A DNA stretch of 64,000 nt. Source: Bacteroidales bacterium (lineage in GTDB: Bacteria > Bacteroidota > Bacteroidia > Bacteroidales > Tenuifilaceae). Below the pieces are notes generated by a model. That model saw only the letters and a list, made by a program, of their open reading frames with translations, was not told the DNA's origin and ran no database searches. The stretch lies in assembly GCA_016931855.1 (NCBI GenBank), contig JAFGDZ010000072.1:1-64000 (forward strand), given 5' to 3'. How positions within the stretch are numbered: position 1 is the first letter of the stretch; each line of letters opens with the position of its first letter. Position numbers and translations under genes: made by a program. Shown here in pieces: positions 16,703 through 25,807 of this stretch.

Positions 16703-17851
16703 ATGAGCATCATCTCTATGATAAAGATAGGAATTACAGGACAGGCTGGTTTTGTTGGAACCCATTTATTTAACACACTAGGCTTAACGCCTCATAAGTA
16801 TGAAAGGGTTCCCTTTGATGACAGCTTCTTTGCTGACGATTCCAAGTTAGAATCATTTGTGGCAAAATGTGATGTAATAGTGCATTTAGCAGCAATGAAC
16901 CGGCATAACGATCCTGAGGTTATTTACAGTACAAACATCAATTTAGTAAATAGGTTGATATCAGCCTGCAAAGTAGTTAAGTCTAAAGCCCATATACTAT
17001 TCTCATCTAGCACGCAAGAGGAAAGAGATAATTTATACGGAAAATCTAAAAAGGAGGGTAGAAACCTTTTGGAGGCTTGGGCTAAAGAGAATGGTTCCCC
17101 ATTTTCGGGTTTAGTTATTCCTAACGTATTTGGCCCCTTTGGAAATCCCTACTATAACTCTGTGGTTGCAACTTTTTGTTACCAGTTAACCCGTGGAGAG
17201 CATCCCAAAATTGATGTAGATGGAGAGATAAAACTTATATATGTGGCTGAACTTGTTGATTTTATTATTAAACTTATTGATAGTAAAAAGGATTGTGCTG
17301 ATGATTGTATTGGCACATATCATGTTCCCTATTCCAAGGCAATTACTGTTTCCCAGCTACTTAATAAGTTAAATCAGTTTAAAACCAACTACTTTGAGAA
17401 AGGAGTAATCCCCAATTTGGACGATCCTTTTGAACGAAATTTGTTTAATACATTTGTTTGTTATATAGACCATTCCTCTTTTTTTCCTTTTAACCTAGAT
17501 CTTAAAACTGACGATAGAGGCTCGTTTGTTGAGACTGTTAAGCTAAATAGTGGAGGGCAGGTTTCGTTTTCTACAACAAAGCCTGGTGTAACTAGGGGAA
17601 ATCATTTTCACACCCGAAAGGCCGAGCGATTCGCTGTAATAAAGGGAAAGGCCGAGATTGAACTTCGTCGTATAGGCACTAACCAAAAGTTTGTTTTTTC
17701 TCTAGATGGAAGTAATCCATCCTTTGTTGATATGCCTATTTGGTTTACCCACAACATTAGAAATGTGGGGGACGAGGATGTTTACACCATTTTCTGGATA
17801 AGTGAGCACTTTGACTCATCTGATCCCGATACATTTTTCGAAGTTGTATAG
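16703..17851 (+). CDS. fnlB: CapF/FnlB/WbjC-type bifunctional epimerase-reductase
   Basis: 382 residues (an alternative ATG at 16718 gives MIKIGITGQAGFVG and would fit the family equally well). The N-terminal SDR domain has the GQAGFVGTHL nucleotide-binding motif, IVHLAAMNRHND and the YGKSKKEGRNLL catalytic Tyr-Lys. The C-terminal cupin domain (about residues 260-382) has DDRGSFVET, GVTRGNHFHTRKAERFAV with metal-binding His residues, and a final IFWISEHFD. This fusion is characteristic of CapF, which epimerises at C3 and reduces C4 to give UDP-L-PneNAc/TalNAc as the second step of UDP-L-FucNAc synthesis. It lies 25 bp after fnlA and upstream of fnlC. Confidence 0.94.
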   Translation: MSIISMIKIGITGQAGFVGTHLFNTLGLTPHKYERVPFDDSFFADDSKLESFVAKCDVIVHLAAMNRHNDPEVIYSTNINLVNRLISACKVVKSKAHILFSSSTQEERDNLYGKSKKEGRNLLEAWAKENGSPFSGLVIPNVFGPFGNPYYNSVVATFCYQLTRGEHPKIDVDGEIKLIYVAELVDFIIKLIDSKKDCADDCIGTYHVPYSKAITVSQLLNKLNQFKTNYFEKGVIPNLDDPFERNLFNTFVCYIDHSSFFPFNLDLKTDDRGSFVETVKLNSGGQVSFSTTKPGVTRGNHFHTRKAERFAVIKGKAEIELRRIGTNQKFVFSLDGSNPSFVDMPIWFTHNIRNVGDEDVYTIFWISEHFDSSDPDTFFEVV

Positions 17852-17900
17852 CCGCCTTTGCTGCTGTACGTTATGTAAAACACTGTAAGTGATATCATCA

Positions 17901-19052
17901 ATGACAAGTATAACATCCCCAAAGAAACTCAAGGTTTTATCGGTTGTAGGAACCAGACCTGAAATTATTAGGCTATCCAGAGTTCTAGCAAAACTAGATG
18001 AATCGGAGGCCATTGAGCATATTTCTGTACATACAGGTCAGAACTATGATTATGAACTGAACCAAATATTTTACGAGGATTTAGGCGTGCGCAAGCCCGA
18101 TTTCTTTTTGGATGCAGCAGGTGCTACAGCAGCAGAAACAATAGGTCACATTTTAATTAAAATAGATGCATTGCTCGAGAAAGTTAATCCCGATGCATTT
18201 ATTGTATTAGGAGACACCAATAGCTGCTTGTGCGCAATTCCTGCAAAAAAACGTCACATTCCAATATTCCACATGGAGGCTGGAAATCGTTGTTTCGATC
18301 AGCGTGTTCCAGAGGAAAGCAATCGTAAAATTGTTGATCATATTTCAGATATAAATCTTACCTATAGCGATATTGCACGGGAGTACTTATTGCGTGAGGG
18401 GCTTCCTGCCGATAGGATAATAAAAACGGGATCGCCAATGTTCGAAGTTCTTAATCATTATATGGATAAGATTAAGGCATCCGATGTTCTGTCCCGTTTG
18501 AATCTGGAGAAGGAGAAGTTTTTTGTTGTATCGGCTCATAGGGAGGAGAATATTAACAGTGAACGTAATTTTGCAGGGTTAATTAGCACATTAAACGCGG
18601 TTGCCGAGCGATACGGCTACCCTGTTATCGTTAGTACACACCCTCGCACTCGTAAAATGATTGAGGCTAAGAATGTTAAGGTGCGGAAAGAGGTTGTGTT
18701 CATGAAACCGTTAGGTTTTAGTGATTACAATGCCCTTCAAATGAACTCTTTTGCTGTTTTGTCCGATAGTGGTACAATATCAGAGGAATCCTCCATTCTA
18801 AATTTTAGAGCCCTTAACATTCGAGAGGCACATGAGCGCCCAGAAGCAATGGAAGAAGCATCTGTTATGATGGTGGGATTAAATCCACAACGGGTAATGC
18901 AGGGGCTAGAGCAGCTTAAGTTCCAGAATGTAGTTGAGCGTAATTTTAGACCCGTAGCCGATTACTCTATGCCTAACGTATCCGATAAAGTGGTGAGGAT
19001 TATACTTAGCTATACCGATTACGTAAAACGTGTTGTTTGGGGTGAAAACTAG
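17901..19052 (+). CDS. fnlC: UDP-GlcNAc 2-epimerase-family enzyme, CapG/FnlC/WbjD type
   Basis: 383 residues from the ATG at 17901; a GTG four codons earlier (17889) is also possible. The GT-B-like epimerase fold is shown by SVVGTRPEIIRLSRVL, HTGQNYDYELNQIFYEDLG, HMEAGNRCFDQRVPEESNRKI and a C-terminal SDSGTISEESSILNF. The ordering after fnlA and fnlB identifies it as the C2-epimerase that makes UDP-N-acetyl-L-fucosamine. The three genes provide a complete route from UDP-GlcNAc. The glycosyltransferase 2 bp downstream is the likely user of this donor. Confidence 0.93.
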   Translation: MTSITSPKKLKVLSVVGTRPEIIRLSRVLAKLDESEAIEHISVHTGQNYDYELNQIFYEDLGVRKPDFFLDAAGATAAETIGHILIKIDALLEKVNPDAFIVLGDTNSCLCAIPAKKRHIPIFHMEAGNRCFDQRVPEESNRKIVDHISDINLTYSDIAREYLLREGLPADRIIKTGSPMFEVLNHYMDKIKASDVLSRLNLEKEKFFVVSAHREENINSERNFAGLISTLNAVAERYGYPVIVSTHPRTRKMIEAKNVKVRKEVVFMKPLGFSDYNALQMNSFAVLSDSGTISEESSILNFRALNIREAHERPEAMEEASVMMVGLNPQRVMQGLEQLKFQNVVERNFRPVADYSMPNVSDKVVRIILSYTDYVKRVVWGEN

Positions 19053-19054
19053 TA

Positions 19055-20293
19055 ATGAATATACTTATTGTAACCCAATATTTTTGGCCAGAGAACTTTA
19101 AGGTTAACGATTTAGCCCTTGAGTTTAAAAAGCGAGGGCATAAAGTAACCGTTTTAACTGGAGAGCCAAATTATCCCGAGGGAAAGTTCTACTCGGGATA
19201 CTCTTTTTTTAGGCCCAAAAGAGAGCTTTGGAATGGTATTGAGATTAATAGAATCCCGTTGATTCCAAGGGGTAATGGTAAAGGGTTTTATCTATTGCTA
19301 AACTATATTTCATTTGCATTATCGGGGTATTTTCTAGCACCTTCCAGATTAAAAAAGCAATCTTTTGATTTGATTTTTGTTTTTCAGTTGTCACCCATAA
19401 CGTTGGCCATGCCTGCAATTAGGATAAAGCAGAAGATGCGAATTCCTATGTATTTTTGGGTTCTCGATTTATGGCCCGAAACGCTTTATGCCTTAGGGGT
19501 TGTAAAATCGAATCTGGGTAAAAAATGGGTCGAGCAGTTCGTTAAATGGATTTATAGTAAGTGCGATAAGCTGCTTATTTCTAGTTACTCCTTTAAAAAA
19601 TCTCTTTTGCACCATGGTGTACAAGAAAATAGAATAATTTACCTTCCCAATTGGGCCGAGGATGTTTTTACAAATCCCACTTTAAGCTCCTCTATTTCAG
19701 ATGTTGTGAAAAAACGTTTCTCCGATCTAGAAGGGAACTTTAAAATAATGTTTGCGGGTAATATAGGTGAGGCCCAGGATATTGATACAATTTTAAATGC
19801 AGCAGTATTACTAAAAGATAGAAAAAACATTACATGGTTATTTGTTGGTGATGGACGTTTTAAGGAGCAATTGGAGTCTGCTGTCATCAGTAAAGGATTA
19901 TCTGAAACGGTGCTTTTGCTTGGTCGACATCCGATTGAGGATATGCCTTACTTCTTCTCTCAGGCAGATGTAATGCTGGCCTCCCTAAAGGCCGATCCTG
20001 TATTTGCACTAACTGTTCCAGCAAAAATTCAGACCTATATGGCAAGCCGAAAACCAATACTTTCAATGGTTTCAGGCGAAGGAAATACAATAGTACAACA
20101 GGCAGCATGTGGGTTAACATGCGAATCGGGCGACTACGTTCAGTTGGCTCATAATGCAAGTTTGATGGCACAATATTCATCTCAAGAGCTAAGCGATATG
20201 GGAGAGAATGGTTTTGCCTTTTACAGTCAGAATTTCCAGAAGGATAAATTAATCGATCGCCTGGAGAACTTCTTCTCGTCTGAGGTGGATTAA
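19055..20293 (+). CDS. wbuB: WbuB-like GT4 glycosyltransferase, probable L-FucNAc transferase
   Basis: 412 residues. The opening NILIVTQYFWPENFKVNDLA, the GEPNYPEGKFY segment, FWVLDLWPETLYALGVV near residue 137, FVGDG near residue 265 and the C-terminal VPAKIQTYMASRKPIL are those of the WbuB group. In enterobacterial clusters WbuB follows fnlABC and transfers L-FucNAc; the same order here, with a gap of 2 bp, supports the same role. The usual EX7E motif is not conserved in this subgroup. It is the intact homologue of the decayed gene at 7312-8148. Enzymatic specificity is inferred from context. Confidence 0.85.
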   Translation: MNILIVTQYFWPENFKVNDLALEFKKRGHKVTVLTGEPNYPEGKFYSGYSFFRPKRELWNGIEINRIPLIPRGNGKGFYLLLNYISFALSGYFLAPSRLKKQSFDLIFVFQLSPITLAMPAIRIKQKMRIPMYFWVLDLWPETLYALGVVKSNLGKKWVEQFVKWIYSKCDKLLISSYSFKKSLLHHGVQENRIIYLPNWAEDVFTNPTLSSSISDVVKKRFSDLEGNFKIMFAGNIGEAQDIDTILNAAVLLKDRKNITWLFVGDGRFKEQLESAVISKGLSETVLLLGRHPIEDMPYFFSQADVMLASLKADPVFALTVPAKIQTYMASRKPILSMVSGEGNTIVQQAACGLTCESGDYVQLAHNASLMAQYSSQELSDMGENGFAFYSQNFQKDKLIDRLENFFSSEVD

Positions 20294-20304
20294 CAAAAAA
20301 AACT

Positions 20305-21588
20305 TTGAAGAATCTTTTTCTAAATATTATTAAATCCGAGATATTCAGGAATACCTCAATTCTTGTATCGGGTACAGTTTTGGCACAATTGATTCCCATT
20401 CTGTTACAGCCAATTTTACGAAGGTATTATTCTGTTGATGATTTTGGTGCATACTCTATTTATTTGAGTTTAGTCTCAGTTTTTGTTTCCATGGCATCTC
20501 TAAAATACGAACTGGCTATTGTGCTCCCAAAAAGAGATAAGGAATCTGCTAATGTCCTTTTCTGGGCATTGCTAAGTAATAGCATATTCTGTATTTTAAT
20601 GTTGTTCATTATATTCCTATTAAAGAGTCATATACTTGAACTGATTAATTTGCCAGATGAGAAATCTATATACTTATATCTAGTGCCTGTAGGTGTGTTT
20701 TTTCTTAATGGATACCAAAGTATTAACTACTGGCTTATTCGAAAAAAAGGTTTCTTCTCAATTTCTGTGAATAAGTTTGGCCGTAGAGGATTTGAAGGTG
20801 CAACTCAACTATCCGCTATTCCTTTTAAAATCTCAGGAGGATTGCTGTATGGAGATATAGTTGGAAACCTATCAAATTTCTTTTTGGGTATTTTTCAATG
20901 TGCTCGAAAAGGTTTTAATAAAAAGTATCTCAGCCTTGTAAAAGTAAAATACGTTTTAAAGAAGTATAGTTACTTCCCCTTATATAATCTCGTAACAGGC
21001 GTGATGAGTGCTTTTAGCTTCTCGTTACCATTGTTGTTTATTAATAAGTTTTATTCGTTGGAATATACTGGTTTTCTTGATATGACAAGAATGCTACTTT
21101 CAATTCCGCTTGCATTAGTTGCAATATCGTTAGCGAATGTCATATTACAACGGGTGTCTGAAAGTTATCGGAATAAGCGTAGTGTTGCAAAGGAGTTACT
21201 ATCAATTGGGATAGTGATATTTGTACTTGCTATAGTAGAGATAATAGTTATTCGGTTTTGGGGTGTTGAAATATTTACTGTTTTTTTTGGAAAGCAGTGG
21301 GAATATTCTGGTGAAATCTCAAAGGTCCTAGTTCTATCTTATGCTTTTAACTTTTTTGTTACAACGTTCAATACAATTTTTATTGGTTTAAATAGGATAA
21401 AGATTCTAAGTATTTGGCAGGCCTTTTACTTTTTTTCAATTCTTGGACTTTCTTTATTGGGAAATTTATCTTTTATGTCCTTTTTGCAGATATATGTAAC
21501 AATAGAAGTTTTGTGCTCTGTTGTTCTTATAGGATTAATGGTTTATATCGTAACCTCTTATGAGCAAAAAATTAGAGTAGCACGATAA
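20305..21588 (+). CDS. Second polysaccharide flippase (Wzx, MOP superfamily)
   Basis: 427 residues with about 12 membrane segments. The start is a TTG at 20305 (11 bp after the wbuB stop); no ATG occurs for about 60 codons, and the TTG reading provides the amphipathic N-terminus and SGTVLAQLIPILLQPILRRYYSVDDFGAYSIYLSLVSV typical of Wzx. The segment KYELAIVLPK is also common in this branch. It differs in sequence from the flippase at 133 and most likely exports the FucNAc-containing repeat unit. Two flippases in one locus suggest two glycan pathways. Confidence 0.87.
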   Translation: MKNLFLNIIKSEIFRNTSILVSGTVLAQLIPILLQPILRRYYSVDDFGAYSIYLSLVSVFVSMASLKYELAIVLPKRDKESANVLFWALLSNSIFCILMLFIIFLLKSHILELINLPDEKSIYLYLVPVGVFFLNGYQSINYWLIRKKGFFSISVNKFGRRGFEGATQLSAIPFKISGGLLYGDIVGNLSNFFLGIFQCARKGFNKKYLSLVKVKYVLKKYSYFPLYNLVTGVMSAFSFSLPLLFINKFYSLEYTGFLDMTRMLLSIPLALVAISLANVILQRVSESYRNKRSVAKELLSIGIVIFVLAIVEIIVIRFWGVEIFTVFFGKQWEYSGEISKVLVLSYAFNFFVTTFNTIFIGLNRIKILSIWQAFYFFSILGLSLLGNLSFMSFLQIYVTIEVLCSVVLIGLMVYIVTSYEQKIRVAR

Positions 21589-21606
21589 GTTTCAAGGTTA
21601 GTAAAT

Positions 21607-22926
21607 ATGGAGTTGAAGGCTAGATATAAAATTGGAATATACTTACCAAATAAACAGAATGGTAATGTGCTGCTAGTGAATCCTGAATATGGAAATCCAG
21701 GGGTAGGTGGGGCTCAGTTTTTAATGTTCTCATTACCTTTTTATCTCGATAAGTTTTATCCAAATCAATATGAAGTTGTCTTTTTTGCGGAGAATGAAAA
21801 AAGTGTAGCATGCTCTTTTTCTGTATTTGAGATTAATAACCTGACTCAGGCTGCAATTTTAGCAAAATCTCAGGGTTGTGATTTATTTATTTATAGACCA
21901 GCATATAATGCTGAGAACATGGACTTTTTGAAAGAGATTGAGCGGATACAACTAAAGTCTATAGCATGGTTTCATAACACTCCATTTTTTTTATTTAAAT
22001 ATTTGGAACGAAACCCATACATAGTTAAATGTATTTGCGTGAGCCGGGATCAGTATGAATTTTTGAGAGACAATAAAATAATCTATAAAACAGAACTCGT
22101 ATATAATGCGCTCGATGTTACCAAAATATCATCTGTTTTTGGGGCATCAAAGGCTAAGCAAGTTATTTTTATGGGGAGTATAACTCCTGATAAAGGCTTT
22201 CATCTAATAGCTCGAATGTGGCCTCGGATTCTAACAGTTCATCCTGATGCAGAGCTATTGGTAATAGGCTCTGGAAAATTGTACAATAATTCACAAATAC
22301 TTGGAGATATTGGAATTGCCGATTCTGCTTACGAGAAAATGTTCGCGAAGTATATTGTTGATGAAAGCGGAAATTTACTACCATCCGTTAAGTTCTTAGG
22401 CGTTTTGGGTTCAGATAAGTATGAGATTATGGCTAAAGGATGTGTTGGGATACCTAATCATCCTTATGTTAGAGAGTCTTTTTGCTTAGCTGCAGCAGAG
22501 TTTCAACTTTGTGGAACACCCGTTGTTACTCGTAACTATGGAGGCGTAAGGGATTCTGTTGATAATGGCAAAAGTGGATTCCTTATGCAGGACTTAAAAG
22601 GCATTGAGGATAAGATTATTTCTCTTTTGTCTGATTTGGAATTATCTAAAGAGATGGGCAAAAACGGGCATCGATATGTTACATCTCATTATAGTTGGGC
22701 TTCAATTACCCCTAGATGGAATGAGGTTATTACTAACTCTATAGTTAATGTGTCATCTAATGTAATTGTTGATACCATAGTTAGTTCTTCTTGGAAGAAT
22801 AGATTTAGAGAAGTTCTGAGGAAAATGAAATTGACGATTCCAATCCTGAATTTATTTCCTTCTAGTTTGTATTTTATTCATACCGTGCAATTTATACGAT
22901 TGCGTTTGGAACGATTGTTTTACTGA
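21607..22926 (+). CDS. Glycosyltransferase, GT4 family
   Basis: 439 residues. GT-B features include the N-terminal GGAQFLMFSLP segment near residue 35, VFMGSITPDKGFHLIARMWP-like donor-domain entry near residue 192, LLVIGSGKLY, and the C-terminal ESFCLAAAEFQLCGTPVV with the EX7E pair. The last 60 residues form an extra basic/hydrophobic tail that may contact the membrane. It starts 18 bp after the flippase and 15 bp before another GT4, in one operon. Donor and linkage are not predictable. Confidence 0.85.
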   Translation: MELKARYKIGIYLPNKQNGNVLLVNPEYGNPGVGGAQFLMFSLPFYLDKFYPNQYEVVFFAENEKSVACSFSVFEINNLTQAAILAKSQGCDLFIYRPAYNAENMDFLKEIERIQLKSIAWFHNTPFFLFKYLERNPYIVKCICVSRDQYEFLRDNKIIYKTELVYNALDVTKISSVFGASKAKQVIFMGSITPDKGFHLIARMWPRILTVHPDAELLVIGSGKLYNNSQILGDIGIADSAYEKMFAKYIVDESGNLLPSVKFLGVLGSDKYEIMAKGCVGIPNHPYVRESFCLAAAEFQLCGTPVVTRNYGGVRDSVDNGKSGFLMQDLKGIEDKIISLLSDLELSKEMGKNGHRYVTSHYSWASITPRWNEVITNSIVNVSSNVIVDTIVSSSWKNRFREVLRKMKLTIPILNLFPSSLYFIHTVQFIRLRLERLFY

Positions 22927-22941
22927 TATTTATCTAAAAGA

Positions 22942-24039
22942 ATGAAAGTCCTGTTAATCGATCATCTTCTGGCTCATTATAGAAGTGATGTTTATGAACT
23001 ATTAATGAGTTCCAAGGGGTATGAATTCCAGTTTATTGCTGGTGATTCTTATGAAGGAGTGAAAGGTGTGGATGTTTCGCAGAAGCAAGGCTACGCTAAC
23101 TATAAGTATAGGTCTTTCTCTATCGGAGCACATAGATTTTATTTCTCAATTGGGATTATTAAGCACTATTTACGTAATAGTAAAACTACGGTTATCTGTA
23201 CAGGTGTTGATTTTCATCTACCGCATACTGTCTTAATATTTCTTCTTCATAGAGTTATTTTAAGACGAAAATTTTATTGGTGGACACACGGAAACGATGG
23301 TAATCAAGGTAGAATAGGTGTTGCTATACGTAGGTTCTTCTATAAATATGCCAATGGTGTTTTTGCATACAGCAATGAAGGGAAACGAAATCTAACATTG
23401 ATGGGCGTTAAAGATGCCAATGTAAAGGTTGTGAATAATTCACTTAATAGTGATGATTATGGCTTTTTGAAATATGACCTTAAGGTCAAAAAGAGGGGGA
23501 ATAAACTCAGAATCTTATATAGTGGGCGGATTACAAAGGCTAAGCGTATCGACTTTCTATTAGAATCATTAGCAATTCTAAAAAAGCAGTATAATATTGA
23601 TTTTGTTTGTCGAATTATAGGTGGAGGATGTATCGATGAGCTAAAGCAACAGTCAGTTCAGCTTGGAGTAGATGAAAACATCGAATTTCTTGGTGCAAAA
23701 TATGGGAACGATGTGGACAAGTACTTTTTGGATTCTGATATATTTGTATATCCTAGTGGGATTGGGCTTTCAGTTGTCCATGCGCTATCATATGGGTTAC
23801 CAGTTATTACTACGAACAACTATTCGTTGCATTTTCCAGAGTTTGAACTGTTGGACGAAAGTGTAAATGGCGATTTGTACGATGAAGGAGATGCAAATGA
23901 TTTGGCAATTAAGATAATGCAATGGTATCAACGTCTCCAGAAAGAAAATGATTTGGTTATTGATGGTTGTGTCCAATCCATTAATCAGAAAGGATACCTT
24001 CCAGAAATACTTGCAGGGAACATTATTGGCTTCTTGTAA
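22942..24039 (+). CDS. Glycosyltransferase, GT4 family
   Basis: 365 residues. It begins MKVLLIDHLLAHYRSDVYELL, has the WTHGNDG motif near residue 116, LYSGRITKAKRIDFLLESL near residue 190, EFLGAKYG and the C-terminal segment YPSGIGLSVVHALSYGLPVITT, in which the first Glu of the GT4 EX7E motif is replaced, as seen in a known subgroup. It should extend the repeat unit in the cytoplasm. After its stop comes a 171-bp AT-rich gap in which I recognise no feature, ahead of the beta-helix lipoprotein gene. Confidence 0.82.
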   Translation: MKVLLIDHLLAHYRSDVYELLMSSKGYEFQFIAGDSYEGVKGVDVSQKQGYANYKYRSFSIGAHRFYFSIGIIKHYLRNSKTTVICTGVDFHLPHTVLIFLLHRVILRRKFYWWTHGNDGNQGRIGVAIRRFFYKYANGVFAYSNEGKRNLTLMGVKDANVKVVNNSLNSDDYGFLKYDLKVKKRGNKLRILYSGRITKAKRIDFLLESLAILKKQYNIDFVCRIIGGGCIDELKQQSVQLGVDENIEFLGAKYGNDVDKYFLDSDIFVYPSGIGLSVVHALSYGLPVITTNNYSLHFPEFELLDESVNGDLYDEGDANDLAIKIMQWYQRLQKENDLVIDGCVQSINQKGYLPEILAGNIIGFL

Positions 24040-24210
24040 TCGGTATTATGATTATAGTATTTTCTATAGTTTTTTCAGTCCATGACATGATTTGGTTGTT
24101 GAGGGCATATTTAATGTGGATTATTGAGTGTAAGTGCAAGTATTAATATTGAGTTAAATGAAATATTGTTTCTGAATCAAAATGTTTTACTAATATAATC
24201 TACGTTTAAA

Positions 24211-25374
24211 ATGAGAAAAATAGTTAACGTCACAAACTTGTTATTATTATTACTAGTAGGTATTTGTCTAAGTTGTGAAAAAATCGACTCTTTTCAAGAG
24301 CAGAGTTTTGCACATTCAAAATCTAACTCAAAACTCGAACGAAGTATTATGATGCGCGAGGTCAACTATTATGTTAGCAAGTGGTCTAATCTAGACCCTT
24401 CAGCATTAGGCTTAAAAGAACTGCTCGCAAAAATTATTTTAGATCAACAAAACGGTGTTGTAGAAAAAAGTGTTATACATTTAATTGCTGATATTAACAG
24501 TGGTGATGCAAGTGGGATAAGGGTTCCTGCTCATACAACGATAACAGGTGGTGGTGGTGCGTATGGAGAGAATGGTAAAGCAATTTACACGTCAATACCG
24601 CGATATAAGTGGCTTTTTATTGTTGTTGGTGAGAATGTTACATTTGAACGCTTGCGTTTAATTGGCCCATGGTCTTCTTATATTGCAAACCCATTATACA
24701 GTCAATCTAGTGGTGTTTTTTTTGATAAAAGAGCTAATCGTGGAGTTGTTCAGTTTTGTGAAGTGTCTGGATTTCCAGGAGTTGCAATCTCTTTTAGTAG
24801 TGTTGATAATATTGTTTATGGAAATAATATACATGGTAATTATATGATTTATACAAAAAATACAGTGTCAGAAACAATTGGGTATGGTGTTCTTGTGAAA
24901 GATGGAGGTCAAGCAGTAATTCATAATAACTACTTTGATAATAATCAGCATGCAATAGCAGGAGGAGGTAAAAATACATTGGGTGTAGAATCAAGTTTTG
25001 AAGCATATCTAAATAATGTTAAAGATTCTAAATGTCAAATGAGGAGTCACCATTTTGATATGCATGGTAATGATTTGGATGCTTTTGCAGGTAATGAGAT
25101 CAAAATTTATAACAATGTATTTTATTATACCGCAAGATCAAATGGTTGGTGGCCTTCTGCAATTATTATTCGTGGAATTCCTCAAAACTATTGCAAAGTA
25201 TATAATAATGCTTTTGTAAACGATAAAAACATAAATTCGGCTGTGAGACAGATTTTTGAATTTAGCAACAATAATATTCCATTTAGACCTTTGAATATGT
25301 ATGTTTGGGATAATGTTTGTGATGGATATCCTGGCGATTACTATACGTCGATAGTTTGGACTCCAGGTATTTAG
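24211..25374 (+). CDS. Right-handed beta-helix lipoprotein, pectate-lyase-like
   Basis: 387 residues. Residues 1-22 form a lipoprotein signal (hydrophobic Leu-rich core, CLSC lipobox, Cys22), so the protein should sit on the periplasmic face or cell surface. From about residue 85 the sequence is a succession of short beta-strand turns (HTTITGGGGAYGENGKAI, VTFERLRLIGP, GVVQFCEVSGFPGVAISF, AVIHNNYFDNNQHAIAGG, IKIYNNVFYYTAR, CKVYNNAFVND) typical of parallel beta-helix polysaccharide lyases and epimerases. No catalytic triad can be assigned with certainty. The gene is more AT-rich than its neighbours and sits inside the glycan locus, so it may trim, epimerise or bind the exported polymer. Confidence 0.7.
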   Translation: MRKIVNVTNLLLLLLVGICLSCEKIDSFQEQSFAHSKSNSKLERSIMMREVNYYVSKWSNLDPSALGLKELLAKIILDQQNGVVEKSVIHLIADINSGDASGIRVPAHTTITGGGGAYGENGKAIYTSIPRYKWLFIVVGENVTFERLRLIGPWSSYIANPLYSQSSGVFFDKRANRGVVQFCEVSGFPGVAISFSSVDNIVYGNNIHGNYMIYTKNTVSETIGYGVLVKDGGQAVIHNNYFDNNQHAIAGGGKNTLGVESSFEAYLNNVKDSKCQMRSHHFDMHGNDLDAFAGNEIKIYNNVFYYTARSNGWWPSAIIIRGIPQNYCKVYNNAFVNDKNINSAVRQIFEFSNNNIPFRPLNMYVWDNVCDGYPGDYYTSIVWTPGI

Positions 25375-25414
25375 GTGTATTGGATGGATTTCTGTAACAT
25401 ATTAACTATTTATA

Positions 25415-25777
25415 ATGGCTCATATAATAGATTTGCAAACGTTTACCGATACCAGGGGGAATCTTACTGTTATTGATAACGTTTTACCTTTCCCCATAAA
25501 AAGGGTATTTTACATTTATGGCGTTGATAGTTCCGAAAGGGGAGGGCATAGGCATCATAAAACCATACAAGCAGCAATTTGTATACAGGGTGAATGTAAA
25601 ATTTATAATCACAATGGTAGCAAGGAAGATGTTTTTCATCTGAACAAACCATCGGTTTGTCTCATAATTAATCCAGAGGATTGGCATACCATGTTTGATT
25701 TCTCTAAGGATGCCATTCTAATGGTATTAGCATCGGAACCATTTGATGCCAATGATTATATTTTTGATAAGTACTAG
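25415..25777 (+). CDS. Cupin sugar 3,4-ketoisomerase, FdtA/QdtA-like
   Basis: 120 residues, a single cupin domain. The segments FTDTRGNLTVID near residue 9, IKRVFYIYGVDSSERGGHRHHK near residue 28 with the His cluster, AAICIQGECKI and the C-terminal DWHTMFDFS are those of FdtA/QdtA. This enzyme isomerises dTDP-4-keto-6-deoxyglucose to the 3-keto sugar. The next gene is the matching 3-aminotransferase, so together they make dTDP-3-amino-3,6-dideoxyhexose (Fuc3N or Qui3N). The FdtA versus QdtA stereochemistry cannot be decided by eye. RmlA and RmlB, which supply the substrate, are not in this window. Confidence 0.88.
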   Translation: MAHIIDLQTFTDTRGNLTVIDNVLPFPIKRVFYIYGVDSSERGGHRHHKTIQAAICIQGECKIYNHNGSKEDVFHLNKPSVCLIINPEDWHTMFDFSKDAILMVLASEPFDANDYIFDKY

Positions 25778-25807
25778 TATTTATTTTTTTTGACTGATTC
25801 TAGTGTA

